From Novosphingobium guangzhouense (GTDB lineage Bacteria > Pseudomonadota > Alphaproteobacteria > Sphingomonadales > Sphingomonadaceae), in NCBI RefSeq assembly GCF_002896965.1, contig NZ_LYMM01000022.1, positions 1-64,000 of the forward strand: a stretch of DNA of 64,000 nt. The letters run 5' to 3'. The notes under the pieces are model-generated. The model did not search any database, was not told the origin of the DNA, and saw only the letters and a program-made list of their open reading frames with translations. The translations under genes were made by a program, and so were the position numbers. The stretch's first letter is position 1. Each line of letters begins with the position of its first letter. Shown piece by piece: positions 1 to 8,299 of the stretch.

Positions 1-300
1 TGGAAAGGTGGCATCTGCCTAATCCTGCGACATACGGCGGGACATCGGATGTCCTATCCCGGATGACCCATGGCCGCCCAAGACGCGAACCCTGACGTCG
101 GCCATACGGGACGAGTTCGATGAAATGCTGGTCGAGCCGGGCTGCCCGCTGCTACCCGGCCGCTCGCCTGAGCTGCGGAACACAAACCCCCGCGTCCCTG
201 CGTGGACGCTCCCGACGCCGACCCGATTTTACTCTCGGATTGCGTTGCCTTCCCCCGGCGTAATGGCCCGCACTCGCCAGCGGGCAAAGTCGTATGCGCT
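1..300. other. leading stretch with no supported gene
   Basis: I see no convincing gene here. The short open frames on both strands lack a good ribosome site and have no recognisable protein family. It lies downstream of the DUF1003 gene's stop and may include the end of a unit that starts outside the window. A small inverted repeat (GGACAT/ATGTCC, about 40-56) is the only structure I noticed. Confidence 0.5.
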
Positions 301-831
301 TCAGGTTTCCTCGCCCTGCTTCGCGCAAGCCTGCTTGTCGAGGAACGCGAACAGATGATCCATGCGCTTGTGCAGCCGGATGATTTCCAGCTGCGTGCGC
401 AAGTTCACCTCATAGTCGTGGCGCGCCGCGATCCTGTCCTTGTCGGACTGGCGGTTCTGGCTCATCATGATCACCGGCGCCTGCACCGCCGCCAGCATCG
501 ACAGCATCAGGTTCAGAAAGATGTACGGGTAGGCGTCGAAGGGATGCAGCCCGAACTGCTCCAGCACGCGGCTGTTGACCAGCATCCAGCCGAACAGCAC
601 CACGCCAAAGGCGATGATGAAGCCCCACGAACCGCCGACCGCAGCCACGCGATCGGCCAGCCGGTCTCCAAAGCCCGCATGAAGCGCGGCTTCCTCCTGC
701 GCATCCGGGCCCATCACCTGCCCTGACGCGATGCGCTGCAGCACCCGCCGTTCCTCGGCATCCACGTCGGCAAGCTTGCGCCCGAGCAGTTCCTCGCAGA
801 GCTGTTCGGGCGTCAGGTCGGTATGCTGCAT
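301..831 (-). CDS. DUF1003 family inner-membrane protein
   Basis: This 176-residue protein matches the DUF1003 pattern. It has a soluble N-terminus of about 65 residues, a membrane segment around the FIIAFGVVLFGWMLVNS stretch, the conserved FDAYPYIFLNLMLSMLAA second membrane segment, then QAPVIMMSQNRQ and a charged helical C-terminus. The family is widespread in bacteria and its biochemical function is not established. The gene starts 15 bp after the lysK stop on the same strand, with a GGAGAGG ribosome site, so it is probably co-transcribed with lysK. The family assignment is firm; the role is unknown. Confidence 0.88.
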   Translation of the reverse strand: MQHTDLTPEQLCEELLGRKLADVDAEERRVLQRIASGQVMGPDAQEEAALHAGFGDRLADRVAAVGGSWGFIIAFGVVLFGWMLVNSRVLEQFGLHPFDAYPYIFLNLMLSMLAAVQAPVIMMSQNRQSDKDRIAARHDYEVNLRTQLEIIRLHKRMDHLFAFLDKQACAKQGEET

Positions 832-846
832 CGCCTCTCCGTCAGA

Positions 847-2481
847 TCAGGCTGCGCTGTCCATGGCAAGCGCCTCTGCGATCAGCTTGCGCGTTTCAGG
901 CACGCCGTAAAGAGCGATGAAGCTGCCCATGCGCGGGCCCTGCGGCGAACCGAGCAGCGTTTCGTAAAGCGCCTTGAACCAGTCGCGCAGGTTCTCGAAC
1001 CGGTAGGCCTCGTTCTTGCCGATTTCATAGACTGCGTTCTGAAGGTCTTCGGCCGACAGCTTTCCGCCTGCGACGGCAAGGTAATCGTCCAGAGCCTTCA
1101 GGGCGGCCGCCTCGTTCGCAGTCGGCGCGCGGCGCTGGAGGGTCGGCGCAATGAAATCGCGGTTGGTGGCCAGCGCGGCGCGGACCATCTCGGCAAGGTC
1201 CGGGTGCGCCTCGGGGCTGGCATCCGCAACGTAGTTGCCAAGGTAGGACCAGACTTGCTCCGCCGTCGCTTCCGCGCCCAGAACGCCGACGAGGTTGAGC
1301 AGCAACGCAAAGGTTACCGGCACGGTATCGCCCGCACCTTCACCAGAACTGGCCTTGGCGCCATTGGCGCGCAGCAGATGCCAGACCGGATTGCCCAGCT
1401 GCTTGTCGGCCGCCTGCCCGGCAAGATTGCCACGGAACTGCCAGTATTCGTCGACCGCCTTGGGGATCACGCCGACGTGCAGCTGCTTGGCGCTCTTGGG
1501 TTCGCGGAACAGGTAGAAGCCCAACGATTCCTCGGTGCCGTAAGTCAGCCACTGTTCGATCGTCAGGCCGTTGCCCTTGGACTTGGAGATCTTCTCTCCG
1601 TTCTCGTCGAGGAACAGTTCGTAGATCAGCCCCTCGGGCTTACGTCCGCCAAGGATCTGCACGATCTTGCCCGACTGGATGACCGAGTCGGTCAGATCCT
1701 TGCCGCACATCTCGTAGTCGACGCCCAGCGCATACCAGCGCATCGCCCAGTCGACCTTCCACTGCAGCTTGGCCTTGCCGCCGAACGCCGACTGCTCGAC
1801 GACGCTGCCGTCCTCGTCGGTAAAGCGGATCAGGCCGGTGGCAGCATCCACCACCTCGACCGGCACCTGCAGCACGACGCCGCTGGTGGGCGAAACGGGA
1901 AGGATCGGCGAATAGGTCTTGCGACGTTCCTCGCGCAGCGTCGGCAGCATGACGTCGAGGATCGCCTGGTTGCATTCGAGCACACGCGCCAGCGCGGCAT
2001 CGAATGCCCCCGAATTGTAACGGTCGCTGGCCGACACGAATTCATAGTCAAACCCGAAGCGATCGAGGAAATCACGCAGCATCGCGTTGTTATGATGCGC
2101 AAAGCTCTCATGCGTGCCAAACGGATCGGGAATGCGGCTAAGCGGCTTGCCGAGGTTGGCGGCCAGCACTTGCGCGTTCGGAATGTTGTCGGGCACCTTG
2201 CGCAGCCCGTCCATGTCGTCCGAGAACGCGACCAGCCGCGTCTTCCCGTCTTCGGGGCGCGCGCCGATCAGCGCTTCGTAAGCACGGCGCACCAGCGTGG
2301 TGCGCAGCACTTCCTGGAACGTGCCGATATGCGGCAGGCCCGAGGGGCCATAACCCGTCTCGAACAGCACGGGTGCGCCGTCAGGTTTGCCCTGCGGGAA
2401 CCGCTTGAGCAACTTCTGGGCCTCCTGGAAGGGCCAGGCCTTGGACACACGTGCGGCTTCGATCAGGGCGTTTTCAGTCAT
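847..2481 (-). CDS. lysK: Lysine--tRNA ligase, class I
   Basis: This enzyme charges tRNA-Lys with lysine using ATP. It is the class I, Rossmann-fold form found in archaea and many alphaproteobacteria, not the class II LysS/LysU form. The HIGH-type signature reads HIGT at residues 51-54 after GYGPSG. The KMSKS-type loop reads KISKSKGNG near residues 296-304. The length of 544 residues is normal for bacterial class I LysRS. Its strand partner downstream is the DUF1003 gene. A large open frame on the opposite strand is a GC-driven shadow of this gene. Confidence 0.96.
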   Translation of the reverse strand: MTENALIEAARVSKAWPFQEAQKLLKRFPQGKPDGAPVLFETGYGPSGLPHIGTFQEVLRTTLVRRAYEALIGARPEDGKTRLVAFSDDMDGLRKVPDNIPNAQVLAANLGKPLSRIPDPFGTHESFAHHNNAMLRDFLDRFGFDYEFVSASDRYNSGAFDAALARVLECNQAILDVMLPTLREERRKTYSPILPVSPTSGVVLQVPVEVVDAATGLIRFTDEDGSVVEQSAFGGKAKLQWKVDWAMRWYALGVDYEMCGKDLTDSVIQSGKIVQILGGRKPEGLIYELFLDENGEKISKSKGNGLTIEQWLTYGTEESLGFYLFREPKSAKQLHVGVIPKAVDEYWQFRGNLAGQAADKQLGNPVWHLLRANGAKASSGEGAGDTVPVTFALLLNLVGVLGAEATAEQVWSYLGNYVADASPEAHPDLAEMVRAALATNRDFIAPTLQRRAPTANEAAALKALDDYLAVAGGKLSAEDLQNAVYEIGKNEAYRFENLRDWFKALYETLLGSPQGPRMGSFIALYGVPETRKLIAEALAMDSAA

Positions 2482-2554
2482 GGCCGCGCTCTAAGGCGAA
2501 ATGGCCGATTTTCGCAAGGGCCTCGTCGCCATGGGCTCGTCACCATGGACTCGG

Positions 2555-2577
2555 GGCCCCGGAGCGTATCCGGGGCC
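2555..2577 (-). terminator. hairpin downstream of the DUF2218 gene
   Basis: A 9-bp perfect stem (GGCCCCGGA at 2555-2563 with TCCGGGGCC at 2569-2577) and a 5-nt loop lie 10 bp beyond the DUF2218 stop and upstream of lysK. There is no T-run, so it could be a Rho-assisted end or a sphingomonad palindromic repeat. Confidence 0.45.
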
Positions 2578-2586
2578 ACGCCGGGT

Positions 2587-2877
2587 TCAGTCCTGCCAGG
2601 CCCAGTCGTAGACCAAAGCATCCTCGCGGAAGGCAAAGCGATCGATGTGGCGCGCGACCACGTCGGTCAGGCCCTGAACCGCGTCGCGGTCCTCGCCGGT
2701 GATGGTGATGGCGATCCCATCGGCATCCGCGTCCATCACGGTGACGGCATTGGGGAAAGTCACTGTGCCCTTATCGCCGTCCACCACGGTTTCCAGTTTA
2801 TGGCTCCAGTGCTTGCAGAGCTGGCGGACGTACTTGCCGCCATTGGGCGTCTTCACGGTTGCAGCGATCGTGCTCAC
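2587..2877 (-). CDS. DUF2218 domain protein
   Basis: This 96-residue protein consists of one DUF2218 domain, recognised by the YVRQLCKHWSHK core (small residue, LCKH, aromatic, HK) and the later DADADGIAITITG strand. The family is uncharacterised. The same domain is often found fused to or beside siderophore-interacting flavoprotein reductases, which is background knowledge and suggests an iron-related role. Its ATG overlaps the stop of the upstream padR gene in an ATGA (2874-2877), so the two are translationally coupled. Confidence 0.85.
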   Translation of the reverse strand: MSTIAATVKTPNGGKYVRQLCKHWSHKLETVVDGDKGTVTFPNAVTVMDADADGIAITITGEDRDAVQGLTDVVARHIDRFAFREDALVYDWAWQD

Positions 2878-3635
2878 TTTTCGATCCTTTCGATCTTGCG
2901 GGTAGCTTCATCGATGGCATCGGCGACCTGCAGGATGAAGGCACGGTCGGCGCCTTCCTGCGAAAGTCGGTCGAACACCGCCGTCTTGAGCGCGTGGAAG
3001 GCGCGGCGCACCGGAGCGGGGTCCACACGGTCTCGCTGCGCGGCAAGCGCACCAAGGCGCCCCTTGAGCTCAGCGAACTTTTCCGCGTCGGCTTCCGCCT
3101 TGGCGCGACCCTCTGCCGTAGGTTCAAACGCCTTGCGAGCGCTGTCACCGGAGACGGGCGCGATCAGGCCGGTTTCCTCCATGTAGATCAGCGCGGGATA
3201 GACCACGCCGGGGCTAGGCGCGTAATCGCCACCCGAGAGCGCCTCGATCTCGCGGATCAGTTCGTAGCCATGGCGCGGCGCATCGACGATCAGGCCCAGC
3301 AACAGCACCTGCAGTTCCGCCTGATCGAACAGCCGCTTGCGCCGACCGCGCCGACCATCGCCATCGTCCGGGCCGCCGCGTCCACGACCGCCACCCATGC
3401 CGCCGCCACCCATGCCGCCGCCACCCATGCCACCGGGGCCCATGCCGCCAGGAAAGTCCCGCCCGAAGCCGCCGCCGAACGGCCCGCGCGCCAGCCCGTG
3501 AAGGCCGTGCCGTCCGCGTCCGCCCATGGCCTCTGCCACGGCTGCCATTACATCTTCGCGGCCAAAGCCGCGATGGCCGCCCCTGCGGCCGTGGTTGCAA
3601 TCCGAGTTTCTCATCATTCGTTCCATATTCTTCAT
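2874..3635 (-). CDS. PadR family regulator, YqjI/NfeR-like
   Basis: The C-terminal half is a PadR winged helix. It contains LLLGLIVDAPRHGYELI, then PSPGVVYPALIYMEETGLI, followed by a helical dimerisation tail. As in E. coli YqjI (NfeR, a nickel/iron-responsive repressor), the winged helix is preceded by a long low-complexity N-terminus. Here that region is rich in Gly, Arg, His and Met, with repeated GGGGM units and one early Cys-Asn-His. I place the start at 3635 (MKNMERM, 253 residues) because upstream codons look non-coding and a palindromic operator ends just before it. Metal sensing is an inference from the YqjI likeness and the DUF2218 partner. The His content is lower than in YqjI. Confidence 0.85.
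   Translation of the reverse strand: MKNMERMMRNSDCNHGRRGGHRGFGREDVMAAVAEAMGGRGRHGLHGLARGPFGGGFGRDFPGGMGPGGMGGGGMGGGGMGGGRGRGGPDDGDGRRGRRKRLFDQAELQVLLLGLIVDAPRHGYELIREIEALSGGDYAPSPGVVYPALIYMEETGLIAPVSGDSARKAFEPTAEGRAKAEADAEKFAELKGRLGALAAQRDRVDPAPVRRAFHALKTAVFDRLSQEGADRAFILQVADAIDEATRKIERIEK
3396..3450. repeat. GGGGM-encoding tandem repeat inside padR
   Basis: About four near-identical 12-15 bp units of the type CCCATGCCGCCGCCA encode the Gly-Met repeats of the PadR N-terminus. The repeat is in frame, so copy-number change would lengthen or shorten the linker without breaking the gene. Confidence 0.7.
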
Positions 3636-3644
3636 GATGGCTCT

Positions 3645-3656
3645 AAGATATATCTT
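3645..3656. promoter_or_regulatory. palindromic operator upstream of padR
   Basis: The perfect 12-bp palindrome AAGATATATCTT lies 9 bp upstream of the padR start codon. PadR regulators commonly bind TATA-centred inverted repeats and repress their own promoter, so this is the obvious candidate site. No binding has been shown. Confidence 0.6.
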
Positions 3657-3761
3657 GAAAGAGTTCCTGCAAGCCGGAAAATTGTATCGAGCCGTAACTT
3701 TTTCCGTGGAGCGCCGGTCCCTGCCGTTCCCAATCGGGCTGCCCGCCCTTAAGACGGCGCC

Positions 3762-6491
3762 ATGTCCGCCCTTCCCCTCTCCGCGCTCCACGCCAGCCAC
3801 GGCGGATGCTGGCTGCGTGAGAAGGACCTGACCGGCACCGGCACGCGCGCGATCTCCAAGGGCGAAGCGGTCATGGCCGCAGCCGATACGCCGCTGCTGA
3901 TCCTCAACGCGCCTCTGCTGGCAACGCGGCTTGGCTATCCCGACCTATCCGGGCTGGATCTGCTGGAGCTTTACGCCTTCGTCCACCCGGCCCGCTTTGT
4001 GGTGCCTACGCCCAAGGGCCTTGCCCACGCGCTGGACCTGACCCCGCCTGAGAACGACGCGGACGTGCCCCGTCTGCTGCAGGATGCCGCAGGCGCACTG
4101 CTTGCCATGTGCGAAAATGGCGCATGGTCTGAACGAGAGGGGGCGTGGACCGCGCTGCAATCGCTCACCCGGATGCGCTGGCCATGGGCGAGCCTGCTCA
4201 CCGGCCGTATCCGCAAGCCGGAGCGGGCCGAGCGCTGGCTGTTCACCCGCTTGCCGGAATGGGAGGAAACGCCCGAAGTCCCCCAGCCCCGGCAGGTCGT
4301 GCTGGAAGATGGTGAAGTGCTGCAAAGACTGGAAAAGCTGACGGGCTCTACTGCCGAACAGCGCCCCGGCCAGCGCGCCTATGCAGTCGAAACCGCGCAC
4401 GCCTTCGCTCCGCGCGAACGATCGGGCCATCCGCACGTGCTGCTGGCGCAGGCAGGCACCGGCATCGGAAAGACCCTGGGCTATCTGGCGCCCACCTCGC
4501 TATGGACCGAGAAGGCGGGCGGCACCGTTTGGGTTTCCACGTATACCAAGGCGCTGCAACGCCAGCTCCGGCAGGAAAGCCGCCGCGCATGGCCCGAACG
4601 CCGCGCAGACGGCAGCCGCCCTGTGGTGGTGCGCAAGGGGCGTGAGAACTACTTGTGCCTGCTCAACCTTGAAGATGCGCTGCAAGGCGGCTTCAACGGA
4701 CGCGCGGCAATCCTTGCGCAACTGGTGGCGCGATGGGCCGCCTATTCGCAAGATGGCGACATGATCGGCGGCGACCTGCCCGGCTGGCTTGGCACCCTGT
4801 TTCGCCAGCGCGGCATCGCGGCGCTGACCGACCGGCGCGGCGAATGCGTCTATGCCGGCTGCCCGCATTACCGCAAATGCTTCATCGAACGCGCCACCCG
4901 CGCCAGCGTCGGCGCCGATCTGGTGATCGGTAATCACGCGCTGGTGATGGTCAACGCCGCGCGCGGGCGTGATCAGGCGTCGCGCCCGACCCGCGTGGTT
5001 TTCGACGAGGGCCATCATGTTTTCGACGCCGCCGATTCCACGTTCGCCGCCGCGCTGACCGGGGCCGAGGCGATCGAGCTGCGCCGCTGGGTGATCGGGC
5101 CTGAAAAGGCGTCCAAGGGCCGCCGCCGTGGCCTTTCCGCCCGCCTTGCCGACGTTGCCAGCTATGACGAGGCCGGAGCCAAGGCCATCACTGACGCGCG
5201 CGCCGCAGCCGAAGCGCTTCCCGGCGATGGCTGGATGCAGCGCATCGCGGAAAACGCCGCCTCCGGCCCGCTGGAAGAACTGCTCTCGGCGGTGCGCACC
5301 ACCGTCTACGCTCGCGACGAGAGCGGCGGCCAGGAGGCGGGCTATGGCCTGGAAACCGAGGCAGCGGGCCTTGAAGGCGCGTTCGTCGAAATCGCGCAGG
5401 CCGCGCGCATGGCGCTGGCGGAACTGCGCCAGCCGCTGATCCGGCTGGGCATGCGCCTTGAAGCGCTGCTGGAAGAACCGCCCGACTGGCTCGACGGTCC
5501 GGGCCGCGCCCGCATCGAAGGCGCGCGCCATTCGCTGACGTGGCGCGTCGATACGCTGGTCGCGTGGGAAGCGCTGCTGGATCGCATGGGGGGCCCCGCC
5601 GACCCGGAATATGTCGACTGGCTGGCGGTCGACCGCTCTGAAGCGCGCGAATTCGATATCGGCATCCACCGTCGCTGGCTGGACCCGATGAAGCCGTTCG
5701 CCCGCGTCGTCCTCGAACCCGCGCACGGCGTCGTGATGACATCGGCCACCCTGCGCGACGGTGATGACTGGGCCAAGGCGATCGCCCGTTCCGGCGCTAC
5801 CGAGATCGAGGTGATGCCGCGCCTGTCGATCCACCAGAGCCCGTTCGACTACGCGCAGCAAGCCGAAGTGCTGATCGTCACCGACGTACCCAAGGGGGAT
5901 ATTCCTGCCCTGTCCGCCGCGTTCGGCCGCCTGATCGAAACATCGCGCGGAGGGGTGCTGGGTCTGTTCACGGCGATCCGGCGGTTGCGCGCGGTTTACG
6001 GCCGCATTGCAGACCGGCTCGCGCGGGGCGGGCTGCCGCTTTACGCGCAGCATGTCGACCCGATCGATACGGGCACACTGGTCGATATCTTTCGTGACGA
6101 TCCCGCCGCCTCCTTGCTGGGCACTGACGCCCTGCGCGACGGGGTGGACGTACAGGGCGATTCCCTGCGCCTTGTGGTGATGGAGCAGGTTCCCTGGCCG
6201 CGCCCGACCATCCTGCACCGCGCCCGGCGCATGGCAAACGGCGGCAGCGCATATGACGACACCCTGATCCGGGCCAAGCTGGCGCAGGCTTTCGGTCGCC
6301 TGATCCGCAGCCGCGAGGACCGGGGCCACTTCGTCGTGCTGTCTCCCGCGTTCCCGTCACGGCTGCTTTCAGCCTTCCCTGCAGGCACCCCGATCCGCCG
6401 CGTTACGCTGGAGGAGGCTTTACAGCGCGTGGCCGGTCATGCTCAAGGAGCCGCAGCGGACCGGGCGGAAGACTCGCAGTCGCTATCCTGA
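3762..6491 (+). CDS. ATP-dependent DNA helicase, DinG/XPD-like (superfamily 2)
   Basis: This is a 909-residue Fe-S helicase of the DinG/XPD type. The Walker A motif AQAGTGIGKT is near residues 228-238. The Walker B variant DEGH, in VVFDEGHHVFDAAD, is near residue 415. Four cysteines suited to a [4Fe-4S] cluster lie between these motifs, at about 299, 362, 367 and 373. The C-terminal helicase lobe carries LLGTDALRDGVDVQGDSL and the RLIRSREDRG motif VI. It probably unwinds DNA 5'->3' in repair or replication conflict. The N-terminal LHASHGGCW segment looks conserved in sphingomonad relatives, which supports the start at 3762 over a later ATG at 3873. Confidence 0.9.
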   Translation: MSALPLSALHASHGGCWLREKDLTGTGTRAISKGEAVMAAADTPLLILNAPLLATRLGYPDLSGLDLLELYAFVHPARFVVPTPKGLAHALDLTPPENDADVPRLLQDAAGALLAMCENGAWSEREGAWTALQSLTRMRWPWASLLTGRIRKPERAERWLFTRLPEWEETPEVPQPRQVVLEDGEVLQRLEKLTGSTAEQRPGQRAYAVETAHAFAPRERSGHPHVLLAQAGTGIGKTLGYLAPTSLWTEKAGGTVWVSTYTKALQRQLRQESRRAWPERRADGSRPVVVRKGRENYLCLLNLEDALQGGFNGRAAILAQLVARWAAYSQDGDMIGGDLPGWLGTLFRQRGIAALTDRRGECVYAGCPHYRKCFIERATRASVGADLVIGNHALVMVNAARGRDQASRPTRVVFDEGHHVFDAADSTFAAALTGAEAIELRRWVIGPEKASKGRRRGLSARLADVASYDEAGAKAITDARAAAEALPGDGWMQRIAENAASGPLEELLSAVRTTVYARDESGGQEAGYGLETEAAGLEGAFVEIAQAARMALAELRQPLIRLGMRLEALLEEPPDWLDGPGRARIEGARHSLTWRVDTLVAWEALLDRMGGPADPEYVDWLAVDRSEAREFDIGIHRRWLDPMKPFARVVLEPAHGVVMTSATLRDGDDWAKAIARSGATEIEVMPRLSIHQSPFDYAQQAEVLIVTDVPKGDIPALSAAFGRLIETSRGGVLGLFTAIRRLRAVYGRIADRLARGGLPLYAQHVDPIDTGTLVDIFRDDPAASLLGTDALRDGVDVQGDSLRLVVMEQVPWPRPTILHRARRMANGGSAYDDTLIRAKLAQAFGRLIRSREDRGHFVVLSPAFPSRLLSAFPAGTPIRRVTLEEALQRVAGHAQGAAADRAEDSQSLS

Positions 6492-6514
6492 TCCGCCCGT
6501 ACAAGAGAGTGCCC

Positions 6515-7060
6515 ATGAAAATCCTCGGCATCTTCCGCCACGCGAAATCGGACTGGACCGACGCGCGTCTCCGCGATTTCGACCGTCCGCTCAACAAGCG
6601 CGGCCGCGTCGGCGCAGGCGTGATGGGCAAGCACATCCTGGAACACGGCGTAGGCTGGCGATACATCCTCGCATCGCCCGCCGTGCGCGTGACGCAGACG
6701 ATCGAACTGGCCGGAGAGGCCGCAGGCGAAACGCCGCCGATCAACTGGGACCGCCGCATCTACCTTGCCAGTTCGGCAGCGCTGATCGACGTTCTGCGCG
6801 ATCAGGACAGCGACCCGCGCTCCATCCTGCTGGTCGGGCACAATCCGGGGCTGGAAGACCTGATCTTCGATCTGGTGCCCGACGACGGCTCCAGCCCTCT
6901 GCGCGATGTGGTGGAAGACAAGTTCCCGACCGCCGCTTACGCCGTGGTCGAACTTGATATCGAACACTGGTCCGATCTGCGCGAAGGCTGCGGACGTTTG
7001 ACGCACCTTGTCCGCCCGCGCGATCTGGACCCCTCGCTTGGCCCAAGCCTTACCGAGTAA
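6515..7060 (+). CDS. SixA-like histidine phosphatase family protein
   Basis: The N-terminus KILGIFRHAKSDW is the RHG-type active-site signature of the SixA branch of the histidine phosphatases. The second catalytic His lies in LLVGHNPGLEDL. At 181 residues it matches SixA-like proteins. In E. coli SixA dephosphorylates phospho-His on signalling or phosphotransfer proteins; the target here is unknown. I take ATG 6515 because a GAGAG ribosome site lies 5-6 bp upstream; a GTG at 6509 is the alternative. It follows the helicase gene by 23 bp. Confidence 0.85.
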   Translation: MKILGIFRHAKSDWTDARLRDFDRPLNKRGRVGAGVMGKHILEHGVGWRYILASPAVRVTQTIELAGEAAGETPPINWDRRIYLASSAALIDVLRDQDSDPRSILLVGHNPGLEDLIFDLVPDDGSSPLRDVVEDKFPTAAYAVVELDIEHWSDLREGCGRLTHLVRPRDLDPSLGPSLTE

Positions 7061-7072
7061 GGCGCGCGGCGG

Positions 7073-7088
7073 GGGCTTCGACAAGCCC
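7073..7088 (+). terminator. hairpin after sixA-like gene
   Basis: GGGCTT-CGAC-AAGCCC forms a 6-bp stem with a 4-nt loop, 12 bp after the stop. There is no T-run on this strand. It contains the CTTCGACA core of the dispersed repeat seen elsewhere in the window. Confidence 0.45.
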
Positions 7089-7094
7089 ACAACG

Positions 7095-7120
7095 AAAAAG
7101 GGGAGAGCAACGCCCTCCCC
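7095..7120 (-). terminator. intrinsic terminator of trxB
   Basis: Read on the minus strand, a 9-bp stem (GGGGAGGGC with GCTCTCCCC, one G-T pair, loop GTT) spans 7120-7100. Five T residues follow directly at 7099-7095. This is a classical Rho-independent terminator, 25 bp beyond the trxB stop. Confidence 0.85.
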
Positions 7121-7146
7121 CAAATCAAATCAAATCAAATCAAATC
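7121..7146. repeat. CAAAT pentanucleotide repeat
   Basis: Five tandem CAAAT units followed by CA lie between the trxB stop codon and its terminator; the last unit abuts the stop. Confidence 0.9.
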
Positions 7147-8119
7147 AGCCCTGCACCGTCTCGGTAATACCGGCAAGGTGCAGCTTTTCGGCCAGGTAGC
7201 GTTCAGCATCGAGCGCCGCCATGCAGCCCGCGCCTGCCGCCGTGATGGCCTGCCGGTAGACGTGGTCGGATACGTCGCCCGCCGCATAAACGCCCGGAAT
7301 TTCGGTCTTGGGCGTACCTGCCTCGACGATGAGGTAGCCGGTGTCGTCCATGGCCAGCTTGCCTTTGAACAGCTCTGTCGCGGGCGCATGGCCGATCGCC
7401 ACGAAGGCACCGTCGGCCAGCAGTTCGCTCTGCTCGCCAGTTTCGGTGTCGATCAGCGCAAGAGCACGCAGCGCGCCGTTCTCTCCGGCAAGGAAGCGGT
7501 CGACCTTCTTGTTCCAGACGGTGGTGATCTTGGGGTGCGCGAAGAGGCGATCCTGCAGGATCTTCTCCGAACGCAGCGAATCGCGGCGGTGGACCAGTAC
7601 GACTTCGGTGGCATGGTTGGTCAGATAGAGCGCTTCTTCGACGGCCGTGTTACCGCCGCCAATCACGACGACCTTCTTGCCGCGATAGAAGAAACCGTCG
7701 CATGTCGCACAGGCTGAAACGCCCTTGCCCGAAAGCTCCTGCTCACCGGGAACACCCAGCCACTTGGCCTGCGCGCCAGTTGCGATGACCAGCGTGTCGC
7801 CTTCGTAGAGATCGCCCGAATCGCCGGTCGCGACGAAAGTATCGCCGGAAAGATCGACATTGGTGATGGTGTCCCACATCATGCGCGTGCCGACATGTTC
7901 GGCCTGGGCCTGCATCTCCTGCATCAGCCACGGCCCCTGGATGACCTCACGGAAGCCGGGATAGTTCTCGACATCGGTGGTGATGGTCAACTGGCCGCCG
8001 GGCTGCAGGCCCTGCACCACGATCGGCTCCATCCCTGCACGCGCGCCATAAATGGCGGCGGAAAGTCCGGCCGGGCCGGAACCGATGATGAGCATGCGGG
8101 TCTTGTGCGTGGTCGCCAC
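7145..8119 (-). CDS. trxB: Thioredoxin-disulfide reductase
   Basis: This NADPH-dependent flavoenzyme reduces thioredoxin in the cytoplasm. The FAD-binding GSGPAG is at residues 13-18. The redox-active CATC is at residues 137-140, followed by DGFFYRG. The NADPH-binding GGGNTAVEEAL comes after it, and the C-terminal FAD motif reads GVYAAGDVSD. The length of 324 residues is typical. It is monocistronic, with its own intrinsic terminator. Confidence 0.97.
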   Translation of the reverse strand: MATTHKTRMLIIGSGPAGLSAAIYGARAGMEPIVVQGLQPGGQLTITTDVENYPGFREVIQGPWLMQEMQAQAEHVGTRMMWDTITNVDLSGDTFVATGDSGDLYEGDTLVIATGAQAKWLGVPGEQELSGKGVSACATCDGFFYRGKKVVVIGGGNTAVEEALYLTNHATEVVLVHRRDSLRSEKILQDRLFAHPKITTVWNKKVDRFLAGENGALRALALIDTETGEQSELLADGAFVAIGHAPATELFKGKLAMDDTGYLIVEAGTPKTEIPGVYAAGDVSDHVYRQAITAAGAGCMAALDAERYLAEKLHLAGITETVQG

Positions 8120-8299
8120 TATACGTCTCCGGCGTGAATTGCTTGGGTGGCGAGATAGGGCCTAAGCGGCTTTCCGCCAAGCATGGGCATACCCAAGCAA
8201 TACTTTCATCCCCGCAAATCGAACATCACGCTGGCGACCAATGGCGCCCCTCCTCAGGCGTGGATTGACCTTGAGCTGCGCGGTCCCCATCCATCGGTA

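Noticed and set aside
823-3186. Long open frame (about 790 codons) on the plus strand across lysK and DUF2218
   Set aside because: It is antisense to a clearly recognised lysyl-tRNA synthetase and PadR/DUF2218 genes, has no family likeness, and arises from high GC in the third position.
4500-6329. 609-codon minus-strand frame inside the helicase gene
   Set aside because: Antisense shadow of the helicase; no recognisable domain and no ribosome site.
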